Shown here: positions 23,934-34,591 of the stretch, one piece after another
Layout of the letters: the number at the start of each line of letters is the position of its first letter
Numbering within the stretch: the stretch's first letter is position 1
Assembly (NCBI GenBank): GCA_007922305.1
Contig: ML677334.1
Span: forward strand, 18,956,291 to 19,020,290
Source of the DNA: Dermatemys mawii
Lineage: Eukaryota; Chordata; Testudines; Dermatemydidae
Direction: 5' to 3'
DNA length: 64,000 nt
The notes under the pieces: model-generated
Databases searched by the model: none
Seen by the model: only the letters and a program-made list of their open reading frames with translations
Told to the model about the DNA's origin: nothing
Program-made: the position numbers and the translations under genes

Positions 23934-24231
23934 CAGGGTTTCTCAAAGTGGGGGTTGCACCCCCTTGGGGGGTTGCCAGGCGCCTCCGGAGGGGTTGTGA
24001 GTCCCTGTGGCTGCCGAGAAACTGCCGAATTGATTATTTCCGCATTTGGCGACTTTTTGGCGGACATACCAAGCCCTGTTGAGAGCACTCAGTATGTCCA
24101 CCAAAAATAGCCGCGAATGCAGAAGTAATCAATTAATCAATTCGGCAGCATTTCGGCGGACATATAAGGGTCGCGCCGCGCAGCTGGAGAAAAGCAGAGG
24201 GTTGCGGTCTCAGGAAGTTTGAGAACCACTG
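23934..24231 (+). mobile_element. hAT MITE with fold-back core inside BCL2 3'UTR
   Basis: 298 bp with ends CAGGGTTTCTCAAAG and CAGTGGTTCTCAAAC (reverse complement of the right end), typical of hAT MITEs. The flanking 8-mers ATATAATC and AGATACAC agree at 5 of 8, a decayed duplication at best. Arms 24022-24069 and 24092-24148 form an internal palindrome containing CTGCCGAATTGATTA and its complement. The element lies between the BCL2 stop codon and its distal poly(A) signal, so it should be transcribed in antisense orientation in the mRNA. Confidence 0.85.
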
Positions 24232-27200
24232 AGATACACACAGATGAATGTATTATCATAACACATATATTTTATGCAATGTATTGTATAGTCCTAATTA
24301 AACAAGTTATTTTTTATATATTTGAATAATACAAAAGTAGGGTGAAAATCAGAAAAAAAGTTATAATACTTCTGTAAAACCCAGGAAATTTTCAGTAAAA
24401 ATCAGTTAAAACTGAAAACAAAGTGGCTTATCGGTACATTGTAGAACTATAACAAATCTTAGATGATCTTCTAAAGTTTTCCTTTATTTAAAAAAACAAG
24501 ACTTTTTATTATATTATTGAAAAACAAAGTCCAAAAGAATTAAAGAACAAAAAAATTTCTGGTACAGTAAGGTCAAATATCTGATCTGGTTTATAGATGA
24601 TTGCTGCTAGAATTCAACAAGGCTTTACTTAAATACTTTGTGGGGGAATTTTTGTACTCTTCTGCTCTGTTTATCTTCACTGTTTATCATTCTTTTTCTT
24701 TTCATCTAGATGAAAAGAGGCCAAATTTCTCTGACATTTTTATCCTCAGTCATGGAGATATTTCAATGATCTATCTCCTCTCTACACTTCTTAACATCTC
24801 TTCCCATGTTGTCCCTTGGTTCTCAACAGCCAAGTAACTTCAGAAGTGCAACTTTTTATATTTTTAGCTTCTTTTTATAGATTGACACCAGAACTGATCG
24901 TGGTGAGAGAAGTGATTTTTAACTGAAATGTAGTTTTGGAGCATGACTGTAAGGCCTTGCATTTTGTAGGGGAACTTCTGTTTCATACGGTAACAAAGAA
25001 AATGGAAGGTACAGGAATCACTGTGAAAGCAAGAGGTTGATGGGGAGATTTTTAAAACAAGTTCAAGCTTTTATATACATTCAATGATTCTAGTATGGTG
25101 ATTAATAATAAATGCATCATCAACTGTCCTTACAGGTAATGCAGCCATAGCATTGTACAATTCTGCAGTCAGAATGGGAAAACTCCATTATCTGTTTAAT
25201 AAAATAACCATTAACAGTTGCCTTGACTTTTTTAACTTATTAACTAATATGCTGGGAATCCCAGTGAACAGATACAACAGAACACAAATTGGCAGCATCT
25301 ACATAATCATCTCTGTAATGTGGCTACTTCATATTACTTCTAAAACAGCTTTGAAAAATCTTGCCACTGGAGGATAGTCCAGAAAAAAACCTCTATCCAA
25401 ATTATCTTGGTCGTATAGCAGCACAGGAATTTATAGTTACTCTTTTTATATTTTTTGATCATGTAAACCGTCAATAAACAATTCAACATGGAAAAAGTTC
25501 AAAGTCAAATAATTCATTATCTTTAATGGGAGGTTAATGGGAACCAACTGAAATGAAGACTAAATTGTGAAATGTGAATTGAAACATTAGTACAGTGCCC
25601 ATTTTAGTTCATCTTTGTGCCTGGCTTCCCATAAATTAAACCTGCTACATGAAAAAACAAGCCCACGTTCAATTCCAAATAATGTGGTTCTCTATTATTT
25701 TTAAATATTTTTCAGAAGTGCCTTGCACAAATGCATACAGTTTTGACATTTCAGGTGTTTTTACTCAGCAGAGTTTAAAAACGGATCACATTTGCTTTAG
25801 AAACATTAGTTCCATTAAATGTTTCTGTAAAATTAAACTCATTTCAAATTTGAAATGCAACGCTCGGTCCATCTTTGCCCATAGAAAGTGTAGGTGCCAT
25901 GACTAAATAGCAATAAAAATGCTGAGATGCACAAATCTAAAAAAGCAGCTTTGAAGAAATCACATCAATTACAGCCTTAACAATGAACATATTACATTCC
26001 TAAATTACTGCAGATATTTTGCATATAATGCCACAAAGTTATATTACTGAAATCTCAAGGTTGACTCTGCACAGTTTTTCGTTATATTGTTTTCACTCTG
26101 AAAGTACTTATATGTTGTTCCTGTACTTTTATCCAGAGCTTTCTGTCCCTGGATGTACATTTAGCCACAAATTTCATATTTTGACAGTTTCATAGTAAAA
26201 AAATAAAAACACTTGACTTAGAGGTTTTTAAGGTGGAATTCAAAGAAGCCAAAAGCTTGTTAAAGCCCACTTTAAAGTACGTTGACATGTCTAAGATATA
26301 TGGTTCCAGGATTTATGCAGTTGTTATAAAGCTGTATATTAAGTATTCTGAATTAATCTTATTTAAATTGCATTTATTGTTCAAGAAGTCGACTCAGTCC
26401 ATCCTTTCCCCCTCCTTATTTTCCCCTGAAATGACAATAAAGGAATCTGGATGTCATTGAGTCTCTGTCCAGCTAGAGGATTAGGACAATTTCTTCATCC
26501 TCTTTATTTCTGTAGAAAGTCTTAAGAAATTATTAGCATGAAATACTTTGGATGTGAGATGGGGGAAAGAATACAGGTCATCTGACTTCTTTGTTATGAA
26601 AATGAACGTGATTTTGGTGCCCAGTTTGATAAACAAGTATAGTTGGAGCTAATCTGGGACTCAGATGAGGTCTGTTTCTTGCCAAATAAATTTAAATCTT
26701 TTTCAACTTTCAGAGACTGAGACACCAAACTTAATTGGTTTCAAAACCCTGGAGGAGCTCAGCAAGTAAACAGGATCAGTTGCAGATATGAGCCCACTAA
26801 AACGGGACACAAGTCAGGACTCCAGACTCCAGCTGTGCTCTGTAGAGGCAGGCACTTACGGTCTCATGGTTTTTGTGTGTGTAGCTGTAAAAGACATTTT
26901 ACTGCTGAGGAAATCATTGAAACAGTAATTTCTTGCATGTCCAAAGGATTTCATTTCATATGTTCATAAAGAGTATCTGAATGGACATATCGTTTTAAGG
27001 TAGCAGATGATACTGTTATGATTATGATGTATTGGCACAATTTGGTATCTTAAAAATACTTTGAAATACAAATGCATATATTTTATGGAACAGTTGTCCT
27101 GCCAGGAGACTCCTATAGATGGCTGTCCTTCGAGAAGTTGCTAGTCTGACACCAAGTGCGTACCATATTGAATTGTATACTAATGTCAGTACTTGCCAGC

Positions 27201-27422
27201 TGGAAAGAATTCTAACTTTGGATCTGTGAGAAATTGTAAGTAAAATCAACACAATTACACAGCCTGAAGCAGCCCAAGTAACTGCTCCCCCAAAAGAAAG
27301 CAGGTAGGTCTTTGTCAGTATATTTAATCCATCCAGCTGCATTAATTAATTTTTTAAAGAAAAAAGCTTAGGGTGTTTGGGACTTATTACAGTTCATAAG
27401 AACATTATGTGATACTCGGATA

Positions 27423-27511
27423 TAAATTGTTTGTAGAGTTTCTGAAAATAGCAAGTTAAATGTAAATATCTTTAATAAATAACTTTGTTTCCTGCAATGT
27501 AAAAAATAAAT
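27423..27511 (-). promoter_or_regulatory. BCL2: AU-rich element cluster in BCL2 3'UTR
   Basis: Five ATTTA pentamers occur on the minus strand (plus-strand TAAAT at 27423-27427, 27457-27461, 27463-27467, 27476-27480 and 27507-27511), 140-230 bases after the stop codon. Mammalian BCL2 mRNA has a destabilising AU-rich element in this part of its 3'UTR, bound by factors such as AUF1, HuR and nucleolin. That the turtle copy works the same way is inference from position and sequence. Confidence 0.7.
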
Positions 27512-27653
27512 GATACCTCCCTTTGGCAGTAATAGCTGATTTATATTTAGCCAGGAACTTCTGCTCATAAAACTAATATCATTGTGCTACTGGAAAAACA
27601 TATTATTTTATTGTTTCGTAAGACTTTTGTAATCCATGGTTAGATGGTTGACT

Positions 27654-27788
27654 TCACTTATGTCCCAGATAAGCGCCAAGGGTGATGCAAGCTCCCACCA
27701 GAGCCAGACTTAGGATAGTCTTCAAAGAGATCCAGGAGAAATCAAACAAAGGCCTCATGTTGTTGCCGTACAATTCCACAAAGGCATC
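27654..27788 (-). CDS. BCL2: BCL2 last coding exon (C-terminal 44 residues and stop)
   Basis: BCL2 is the anti-apoptotic protein of the outer mitochondrial, ER and nuclear membranes; it binds BH3 proteins and BAX/BAK. Read on the minus strand, the exon is 135 bp, 44 codons plus TGA, in frame from its first base. It starts DAFVELYG, the second half of the BH2 motif, continues [13 protein letters not shown], and ends in a hydrophobic segment ([18 protein letters not shown]) that is the tail anchor. From memory, mammalian BCL2 (239 aa) has its last splice junction after residue 195, leaving exactly 44 residues, so length and phase agree. An acceptor (pyrimidine-rich tract, then AACTCAG) sits just upstream at 27789-27815. 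An Asn-Asn pair replaces the Pro-Ser I recall in mammals just before MRPLF. BCL2L1 and MCL1 have clearly different C-termini. The upstream exon is outside the window. Confidence 0.97.
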   Translation of the reverse strand, partial: DAFVELYGNNMRPLFDFSWISLKTILSLALVGACITLGAYLGHK

Positions 27789-27994
27789 CTGAGTTGGAAG
27801 GAAAGGAAATAGGAATGTGAGATTCCATAGCAATATGATAGGCAGACAGGAACAAAAGACATTTGTTCATTAAAGCTACATTAATAATGATAAACACAAG
27901 TTATTCAGAGAAACGAAGAAAAGCACAAGAGTGATCTCTTTCATAAATGCAGGTAACTCCGGAACCATTTCAGCATACGAACTACTACTAAAAT

Positions 27995-28095
27995 TTTAAG
28001 TTCATTAGGTCAGGAATTGTCTTTTTGTACAGCACCTAACACAATGGACTCCTGGTGCTACTAAAATGCAAATAATAATTAATAATAAAATAAGT
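27995..28095 (+). repeat. L2-type LINE 3' tail
   Basis: TCATTAGGTCAGGAATTGTC, then GTACAGCACCTAACACAATG, and a decayed AATAATA tail. This matches the L2-type 3' end pattern (gain of TAAGCTC..GGGCAGGGA..GCCTAGCACA) known in amniotes. A second copy is at 38002-38128. Confidence 0.6.
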
Positions 28096-28435
28096 CTAAG
28101 CACCTTCACCTCCTATTGATGTCACTGGTATTTGTGGGTGCTCAGAACTTCTGAAAATGAGGCCCCTTTTGTTTAGTTTCTTAAATATGGATTAAGGAAC
28201 CTAACTTTAGGCAGCCAGGTTTCTTTTCAATGAAAAGGTGGCTTTTGGTGGCTTTTATTTTGTGACCATGTTGAGCTTTACATTTTCTTGTTATCTATGT
28301 GTAGTCTCTCTCAAGTGCATAGAAAACTGTTTTTCAGACAAGAAAACTAACCTTTTTAATGAAAGGTGTAAAAAACATCTAGACATTGGGGAAAAGATGA
28401 AAACTTTCTGAAGTCTGAAATAGTAATCATATTAA

Positions 28436-28655
28436 TAATGCTTTGCACTTACATGTTGTCTTTCTTCCAAGGAGCTCAGAGCTCTTTACAAATATTAATT
28501 AAGCCTTCTACTATCCCTGAGGGTAGTTAAAGTAAGAGAGAGGTTAAAGGACTTTCAAAATGTCTCATATTAAATTGGTGGTAGAGTTTGGAATAGAGTT
28601 GTGGTCCCAGTTTCCTGTTGTAATTCCTGTACTCTGCTATCCAGATATTGATATA
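28436..28655 (+). repeat. MIR-like SINE
   Basis: It holds GAGCTCTTTACAAATATTAA, AGAGAGGTTAAAGGACTTTC and GGTGGTAGAGTTTGGAATAG, in the order of the MIR consensus (CACTTTACAAATATTAA, GAGAGGTTAAGTAACTTGCC, GTGG.AGAGC.GGATTTGAA). It is an ancient amniote SINE, strongly diverged. Confidence 0.65.
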
Positions 28656-29313
28656 TATCCTGCTAACTCCTACCCTTGTTTGTAAAGGTTTTGGTGGCAG
28701 GGTTTCAATTTGTTGTAGAAAATAAACATTCCTTTTTTTCAGGTGCACTTCCTGTAAAATATCTTCAGGCATTTATAATGTTACATTTTTTAGAAGGCGA
28801 ATAGCCTTCTAACATACACAAGTGTGTTCATGAATTACAGCAACAGATGGGGAAAAGCCACAGTGTAAATTACATGAAATAACAATAAACCTTTCAACCA
28901 TGCTGGGTGTTTTCCATAAGATATGGACACATTATAGTACTTTACGCTATCCTTTGTCATCTGATATCACGAGCTATCGTAGGTCAGAATGGAAAGTTAG
29001 TTTTTGCCACAAGAGGGCATGTACGTTTTTTACATTTTGTTATTCAAATCCTGTTCAGTAGAAGTTCAGCTCTGAGGGAAATGTACTTAAATGGAGAAAT
29101 TGTGTCTCCTTCCACAATTTCTCTTTATACGAAGTAATTCTGGACCAAATCTGGCACCCCTTACTGAGGCAAAACTCCTGTTGATTTCAGTGGGTTTATT
29201 GCCTGAGTTAGGAGCTCTGGGGGTTGGCCCATAGAATGACTGTGTGTGCAGAAAATGCCTCTCTCTTCATATCATTTTTTGACATTTTGTTCCGTTAGGC
29301 CAATATTTTCAAA

Positions 29314-29456
29314 CTTGTGTTGCTGAAGTTAGGTACTTAAATCCATATACAGGCACCTAAATAAAAATCTGATTTTCAATTATGCTTCCACAGAAGCTCT
29401 GTGGGCTGAGAAAATCAAGACACTTTTATTTGAGTACCTAACTTCAGAAACACAAG
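29314..29456. repeat. Fold-back MITE (29-bp arms)
   Basis: Arm 29314-29342 (CTTGTGTTGCTGAAGTTAGG...) and arm 29428-29456 (...CCTAACTTCAGAAACACAAG) are complementary at about 27 of 29 positions, with about 85 bases between. No coding content; class unknown. Confidence 0.75.
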
Positions 29457-32400
29457 GTTAATAATGCCATTCTTAATGTTTTGTTGTGTTATTGTTGGGT
29501 TGTAAAACACATTTGCTGTGCTGTTTTTCAAAAAAACACCTTTTACTCCTCCTTACGGCTATGAGATAACAGACTGCAAGCAACTATTACAGACTGGGCT
29601 GAATCCTGCAATCCCCATTGCAGACTCTCACTGATTTCAATGGGGATTTTGTCAGTGTAGGCAGTTCAAGATCAAGCTTTGTAAAAATATGACAAGGGCA
29701 AAGTTCAATATACAACACTAAAACTATAGGAAATAGTAGGGGAAATTTAAAAAAAAAAAAATTGAGAAAATGCAAGTCACATGAAAAGTTTTTAATGTTA
29801 AACTTCAGCGCTGCTCTTTCTACAGTCTAGAGCCTACTTCCATTACACCAATGGGAGCAGAAACATATCCTGTATCAACCCATCCCCCAGGTTTAGAGGA
29901 TGCTCAACCCAATTTATTATAAAAATAATTGTTAAGAACCCAACAGAGAGAGTTCTGGGTGCCTGGCATGCAAGTAGATGAGAGGGATGCATTAACGCAA
30001 TGCAAAAGCCCTGACTTTGGGCTCGAGAAAAGGAATGTCAGCACAAAACATTCAGCATGAAATAATTTTTGTTATTGGCACTATCATAATAACAAGATGA
30101 ACCCAACCTTATGGTTTCTGTACTATATATTACAAGTAGCTACTTTATGGGTGCCTTTTTATTGCGCTTTTGCCTTCTCAAACATCCTGATTAGGCTTAT
30201 TTCCGAAGCCTGTTTGAACAGCCTGTCACTATTTGTTTAAGTTTCAAACCTGTTTTAAATAAACACATGCCCATTTTATGTATTAAAACAACAGAAGGGG
30301 GGGGGTCTACCCCCCGTTCCTAGTTAAAACTGCTTTTAATGCCAAGAGAACTCTAAACTGTATACAGAATGTTCCATAAGTTAGGTCTCTTTCTATGTGT
30401 ATGTACATTAGTACTTGTAATTGGATTTCTGTAATCTAAATTGATCTGATTAAAATGAGTGTCTGTATAAAAAGAACCCACACACGACTTGACACAAACT
30501 GCCTGAAGCGTTTGAACTCCTCTGAGAAATATTCTCCCTAGGTAAAAATGCTTTGCACCTACACAGAGGCTCAGAGCCTGGGTCCTGGGTACAGCCTGAT
30601 GGGCCGTGGCTGAGCTGCCATACTTACGGCAAAGGCTTGTAGAATTTGAGAGAATGGTAACTCTTGTAGGTTTTCATTTTCTCTAGAAAGTTACTCTGCT
30701 CATATAGACTTCTCTGGGACAGTTCAAAAACCCTACAGAAAGGATTTCCTTCTCTATGAAACTCCATAGGTTTTTGAAAGTAATTTCTATAGCACCCTAC
30801 TACACTCCCATTACAACAAAACCCACCCTTTGTCTTTAATCTGTAAATTATGTTGAACTTTTCCATAAGGAAAGGGGGGTGGGGAGGAAGGGATGGAATT
30901 CTCATGAACCTGCTACATTCTCGTCTACAGTAGGAAAAGGACTGGCTGGTGGATGTATGGAGCTGTGTATACATCATTACCAAATTGCCCAAGCTGCATG
31001 GACGTCTTGGCCATGATGTTCTACATGGCTGGGCTCCCCATGGCAGTTCTCCTCCACCATACACACCCACAGGAGTTGGAGAGAGGATCTACCCCCCCCC
31101 ACCCCAATAACTGGCCATCTCCAGTTAGCCACCCAATCATTACTGAAGGGTAATATTGCTGCAAATTCATAAAGGCTCAGTCTCATGGCTACTCTCTCAT
31201 CTGCCTCTCTCTTGTACAGTTCAGGCTGGGCCCAGATTTTTGAGGCTGTGTAGAACTAAATGTTTCCCATATGCTGAGCTTAGTGATGCATTAACAATGT
31301 GCGTTTTCTTCATTGAAAATATAAAGGGAAAAACCAGCCTAAGTGCCACACGCTGCATTTATTAGTAAGGGGGTGGTGGGCAGAGCAAACATGAGGAAGT
31401 AAAGACTTCCTTTTTCTACCTGAATCAAACAGCTGGTGAGGAAGTGACTTTATTTCCCTTATCATTGGTTGACAGGATATCCTCTTGAGCCACATTGTAT
31501 TGAATGAAGTGCCTATGAGACTTCCATTTCACTGAACGGGAATTGCCTTGTAGCTATTTTATGCTGCCCTCTCTGTGACTCCAAAATAAACAAAGAAACA
31601 GCACTAATTTTAGGCTTTTGAAGAAACTTTCATGACACAGCTTTACAGAGAATGATGTAACTGCTGATGCTGAGAGTGAGTGGATGAATGACTCTCTCCC
31701 TTGCCTTAATATGAAAAACCTAAATTTTCATAAATCTCTAGCTTTAGGAGAAGAATTTAAACATGACTAAATCAGAGACTGTTATAAAATAAAAACCTCA
31801 TTAAAATGTCATCCTACATGTAACAAGCATGTTCCTGGAACATGAAAAAATAGACAAAAGTCTTGCTGTTTTTCTGAAGAATTCATTGATATTTTATGTA
31901 AATACAGACTGAGTAGTTATGCAAATAAGAGTGGCTCTGAGCTACTGGATATTGTGCCTGGCTTTGGTGTTTCATGATCCTGACATTTACAGAAGCCAAG
32001 AGCTTTACTCTTGGAACACTGAAATGATAGCAGCCCAGCAGGATGTGCATTTCAAATCTTACTGCAAAGAAGCAGAATTGTATTGCAATAAAATCTGTGT
32101 TGAGCACCAGCAGGGAAGCATCAGGGGATGGGCTTGGTTCACTATGTTCAGCATTGTGATGATAGGGTTTTTAATGCCCTACATTTGCACACCTGGGCAA
32201 CCCACTGTGCAATATGTCAAAGCACTGAATTATTTTCCAATCACCTATTTTCCAGTAGTGGAACTAGACTGGATTTGACTCCCTCTTACTTTTTCCAAAA
32301 GCTTACCCTGAGGACTACTTCTGGTGTATTGTTTCCTCCAATGAACTGTAAGACTAACTCTTTTCAACCCAGTTGGACAAAGTATCTCTCACACTGTTCC

Positions 32401-33697
32401 TTATCTGTACTACCTGTTAGTGCAACTACCTGCCTAAACAACCCCACAATCTCAGGGGCAAATAGTGTGGTTCTTATTCTTCCATTTAAGTCAAGGTGAA
32501 TGAAGTTAATGGAAATATTGCGAGACTAATGACTGCAAAATATGGCCCTCAGATTGCAAGATCTGATGAAACAGTTTTGATTTGCGCATGCCAGCCCCTG
32601 TAAACTGCTGAATACACTTAAAAAGCTATAGTAATAATAATTATAGTAATTATTGTAATAGGCATGAGTGGTGGTGTTCTCTCTTCTGGAGCTGAGCCTA
32701 TGAGAAAAGGGATATTTCACCCACTATTCTGAGAGACTAGTAAATAAAGATTGGTTAGGGGGAGTGATTAATTCAGTCTGGTTAACCACATGATTGGTAA
32801 GGTAGTGGTAAGTCAGTCAACTTGCACAGAAATATACATGATGTTCAGTCTCAACTGCATGCTTGTTAAACCAAGTCAGTATGTGAAATGTTTGAGGCTT
32901 AGTGTTTTCATCTCACTAAGTTACGCATGAGTCTGCAATTCCCCCCAAAAACCCCAGACCCAGATAAGTCTGGCACTAGGATACCAGCTGGAATATCATT
33001 GCAACATCATTACCCAATCATATCTGATGATGTGACACCTCTTCTCAGGAAGCAATATTTATTGGAAAATGAGCAAAGCGTGCATGTGGGGGGGGGGGGC
33101 CGGAGGGAGAAAGATCTTTATGTCCAATCATCTCAATTCCACAAAGAATAATTCAGTTTTAGGCCCATCAGCATGTTCTAGCCAAACTAGGTTATAAACT
33201 TAGTTCTGAGGAATTTAAATTGCATGTAGCATGATAGTCTAGGCAAATACATGCGTCAACATTTTTCTATTGTTCCAGCTGCGAGGAGGGAATAAGCTCC
33301 ATGTAACTGCTTCCTGAAATTTCACATTACATAAATTCAGTAAAATCTTATATTGGTAGCAGTACATTTTTTACAGATAGAGGTTGGGTAAAATCTTGTT
33401 ACAGGGTGAATCAAACTGATGTGGGACACTGTCTTTCACTTATGATAGTTAAAGAAGCCCAGTTCAAAACAAGACCTAATAGAATCTGCCCAGAAGCTAG
33501 CACTACGTGGGGGTGGGGATGGGGGTGATCCAGAGGGTAATGTGGCCAGCTCTGTGTGAGGGTAAGAGAGGGCAGAACATACAGAAACTCAGAACAGATA
33601 AGAACTGAGAGAAAGGCAAAAATGAATAAAGCCAAGCAGTAGCCTGTGAGCACAGTGTGACCCTAGCTCGCGATCTTTTGGGTTTATTGGCTTAAAG

Positions 33698-34050
33698 CAG
33701 GGTTGTGGACAGGGATCAGGGTAGTCAGAGGGCAGGGAACGGGGGTGTGGGGGGGGGTTGAATAGGGGCCATCAGGACTGAGAGGAGGGGTTGGATAGGG
33801 CAGCAGGGGGCAGTCAGGGGACAGAGACCGGGGAAGCGGGGTAGGTGGGGCATAGGTCCTGGGGGGGGGCTGGATGAGGCAAGAGTTCCAGGGGGAGTTG
33901 TCAAGGGGTGAGAAGCAGGAGGGGCCAGTTGGGGGGCGGGGGCTGTGCCACGCCTAGCTGTTTAGGTAGGCACAGCCTCCACTAACTGACCCTCCATACA
34001 ATTTCAGAAACCCAGTGCAGCCCTCAGGCCAAAACGTTTGCCTACCCCAA
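33698..34050 (-). mobile_element. hAT MITE A3
   Basis: 353 bp flanked by CTTAAAG (33691-33697 and 34051-34057). The reverse complement of its right end, TTGGGGTAGGCAAACGTTTT, then GGCCTGAGGGC, matches the left end of MITE A1 (GGGTTGGGCAAACGTTTTGG), so it is the same family in minus orientation. The centre is very G-rich and shorter than in A1/A2. Confidence 0.83.
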
Positions 34051-34461
34051 CTTAAAGAGGCTTGGGGCTGTAAAATAAGAAACTGCTCGACGTTGTTGTT
34101 TGTTGGTTCTGCCTGCATTCGGCAAAGCAGGACTTTGTATATTCCTTGAAAGAAAACAAGATTGCATCAAAGAGCGTATCAGACTTTGTCGACTTCTACT
34201 GCCAACCAGAACATCCCTGGACCCCTGAAATGTTAGGTGGAAAAGTGCCATACCCTTCGAAGTGGAGAAGTTAGATGTATTACATTCTCAACTCTTTAAA
34301 AATGACTTTACAACTAGAAATAAAAGTGACAAAAATGAGTTTGGAAAAAGTCAGCCGGGGCCTCTATTTCAAACTTAAAATACTTAAGGCTCCACGACTG
34401 CAAACACTTTCCTGCTGTGAGTAGTCCCATCAGCCTTTACCGCCTTGAGGCCTAAACAAGG

Positions 34462-34591
34462 CAGTGGTGCTGGAACTAGCGGTACTGCTGCACCCCCAAT
34501 TTGAAGCAGTAATAACAAACACCAAATACACAGTTTCCATCATCAGTACCTTCCCACCCCCAGGCTAAAAAAAATTGTTCCAGCACCCCTG
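34462..34591. mobile_element. hAT-type MITE (GGTGCTGGAAC ends)
   Basis: 130 bp with inverted ends CAGTGGTGCTGGAAC and CAGGGGTGCTGGAAC (14 of 15 identical). The flanking 8-mers AAACAAGG and AAAATTGG agree at 5 of 8. Non-coding. Confidence 0.68.

Larger units (their letters stand above)
22074..27653 (-). other. BCL2: BCL2 3'UTR
   Basis: About 5.6 kb of AT-rich sequence runs on the minus strand from the BCL2 stop codon to a poly(A) signal near 22095. Human BCL2 has a 3'UTR of similar length (over 5 kb). The far end reads TAGTTAATATTGTGAAGAAA on the minus strand just before the AATAAA. That closely resembles what I recall of the human BCL2 mRNA end. Near the stop codon the minus strand also reads CTGCCAAAGGGAGGTATCAT, again like the human proximal 3'UTR. 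A hAT MITE interrupts it at 23934-24231. Short ORFs here are on the antisense strand or are noise. The cleavage position is inferred to within about 10 bases. Confidence 0.88.

Noticed and set aside
30624..31070. 148-codon minus-strand ORF in the BCL2 intron, same strand as the gene
   Set aside because: Composition and content look random, with no BCL2-like motif and no convincing splice acceptor and donor pair around it.
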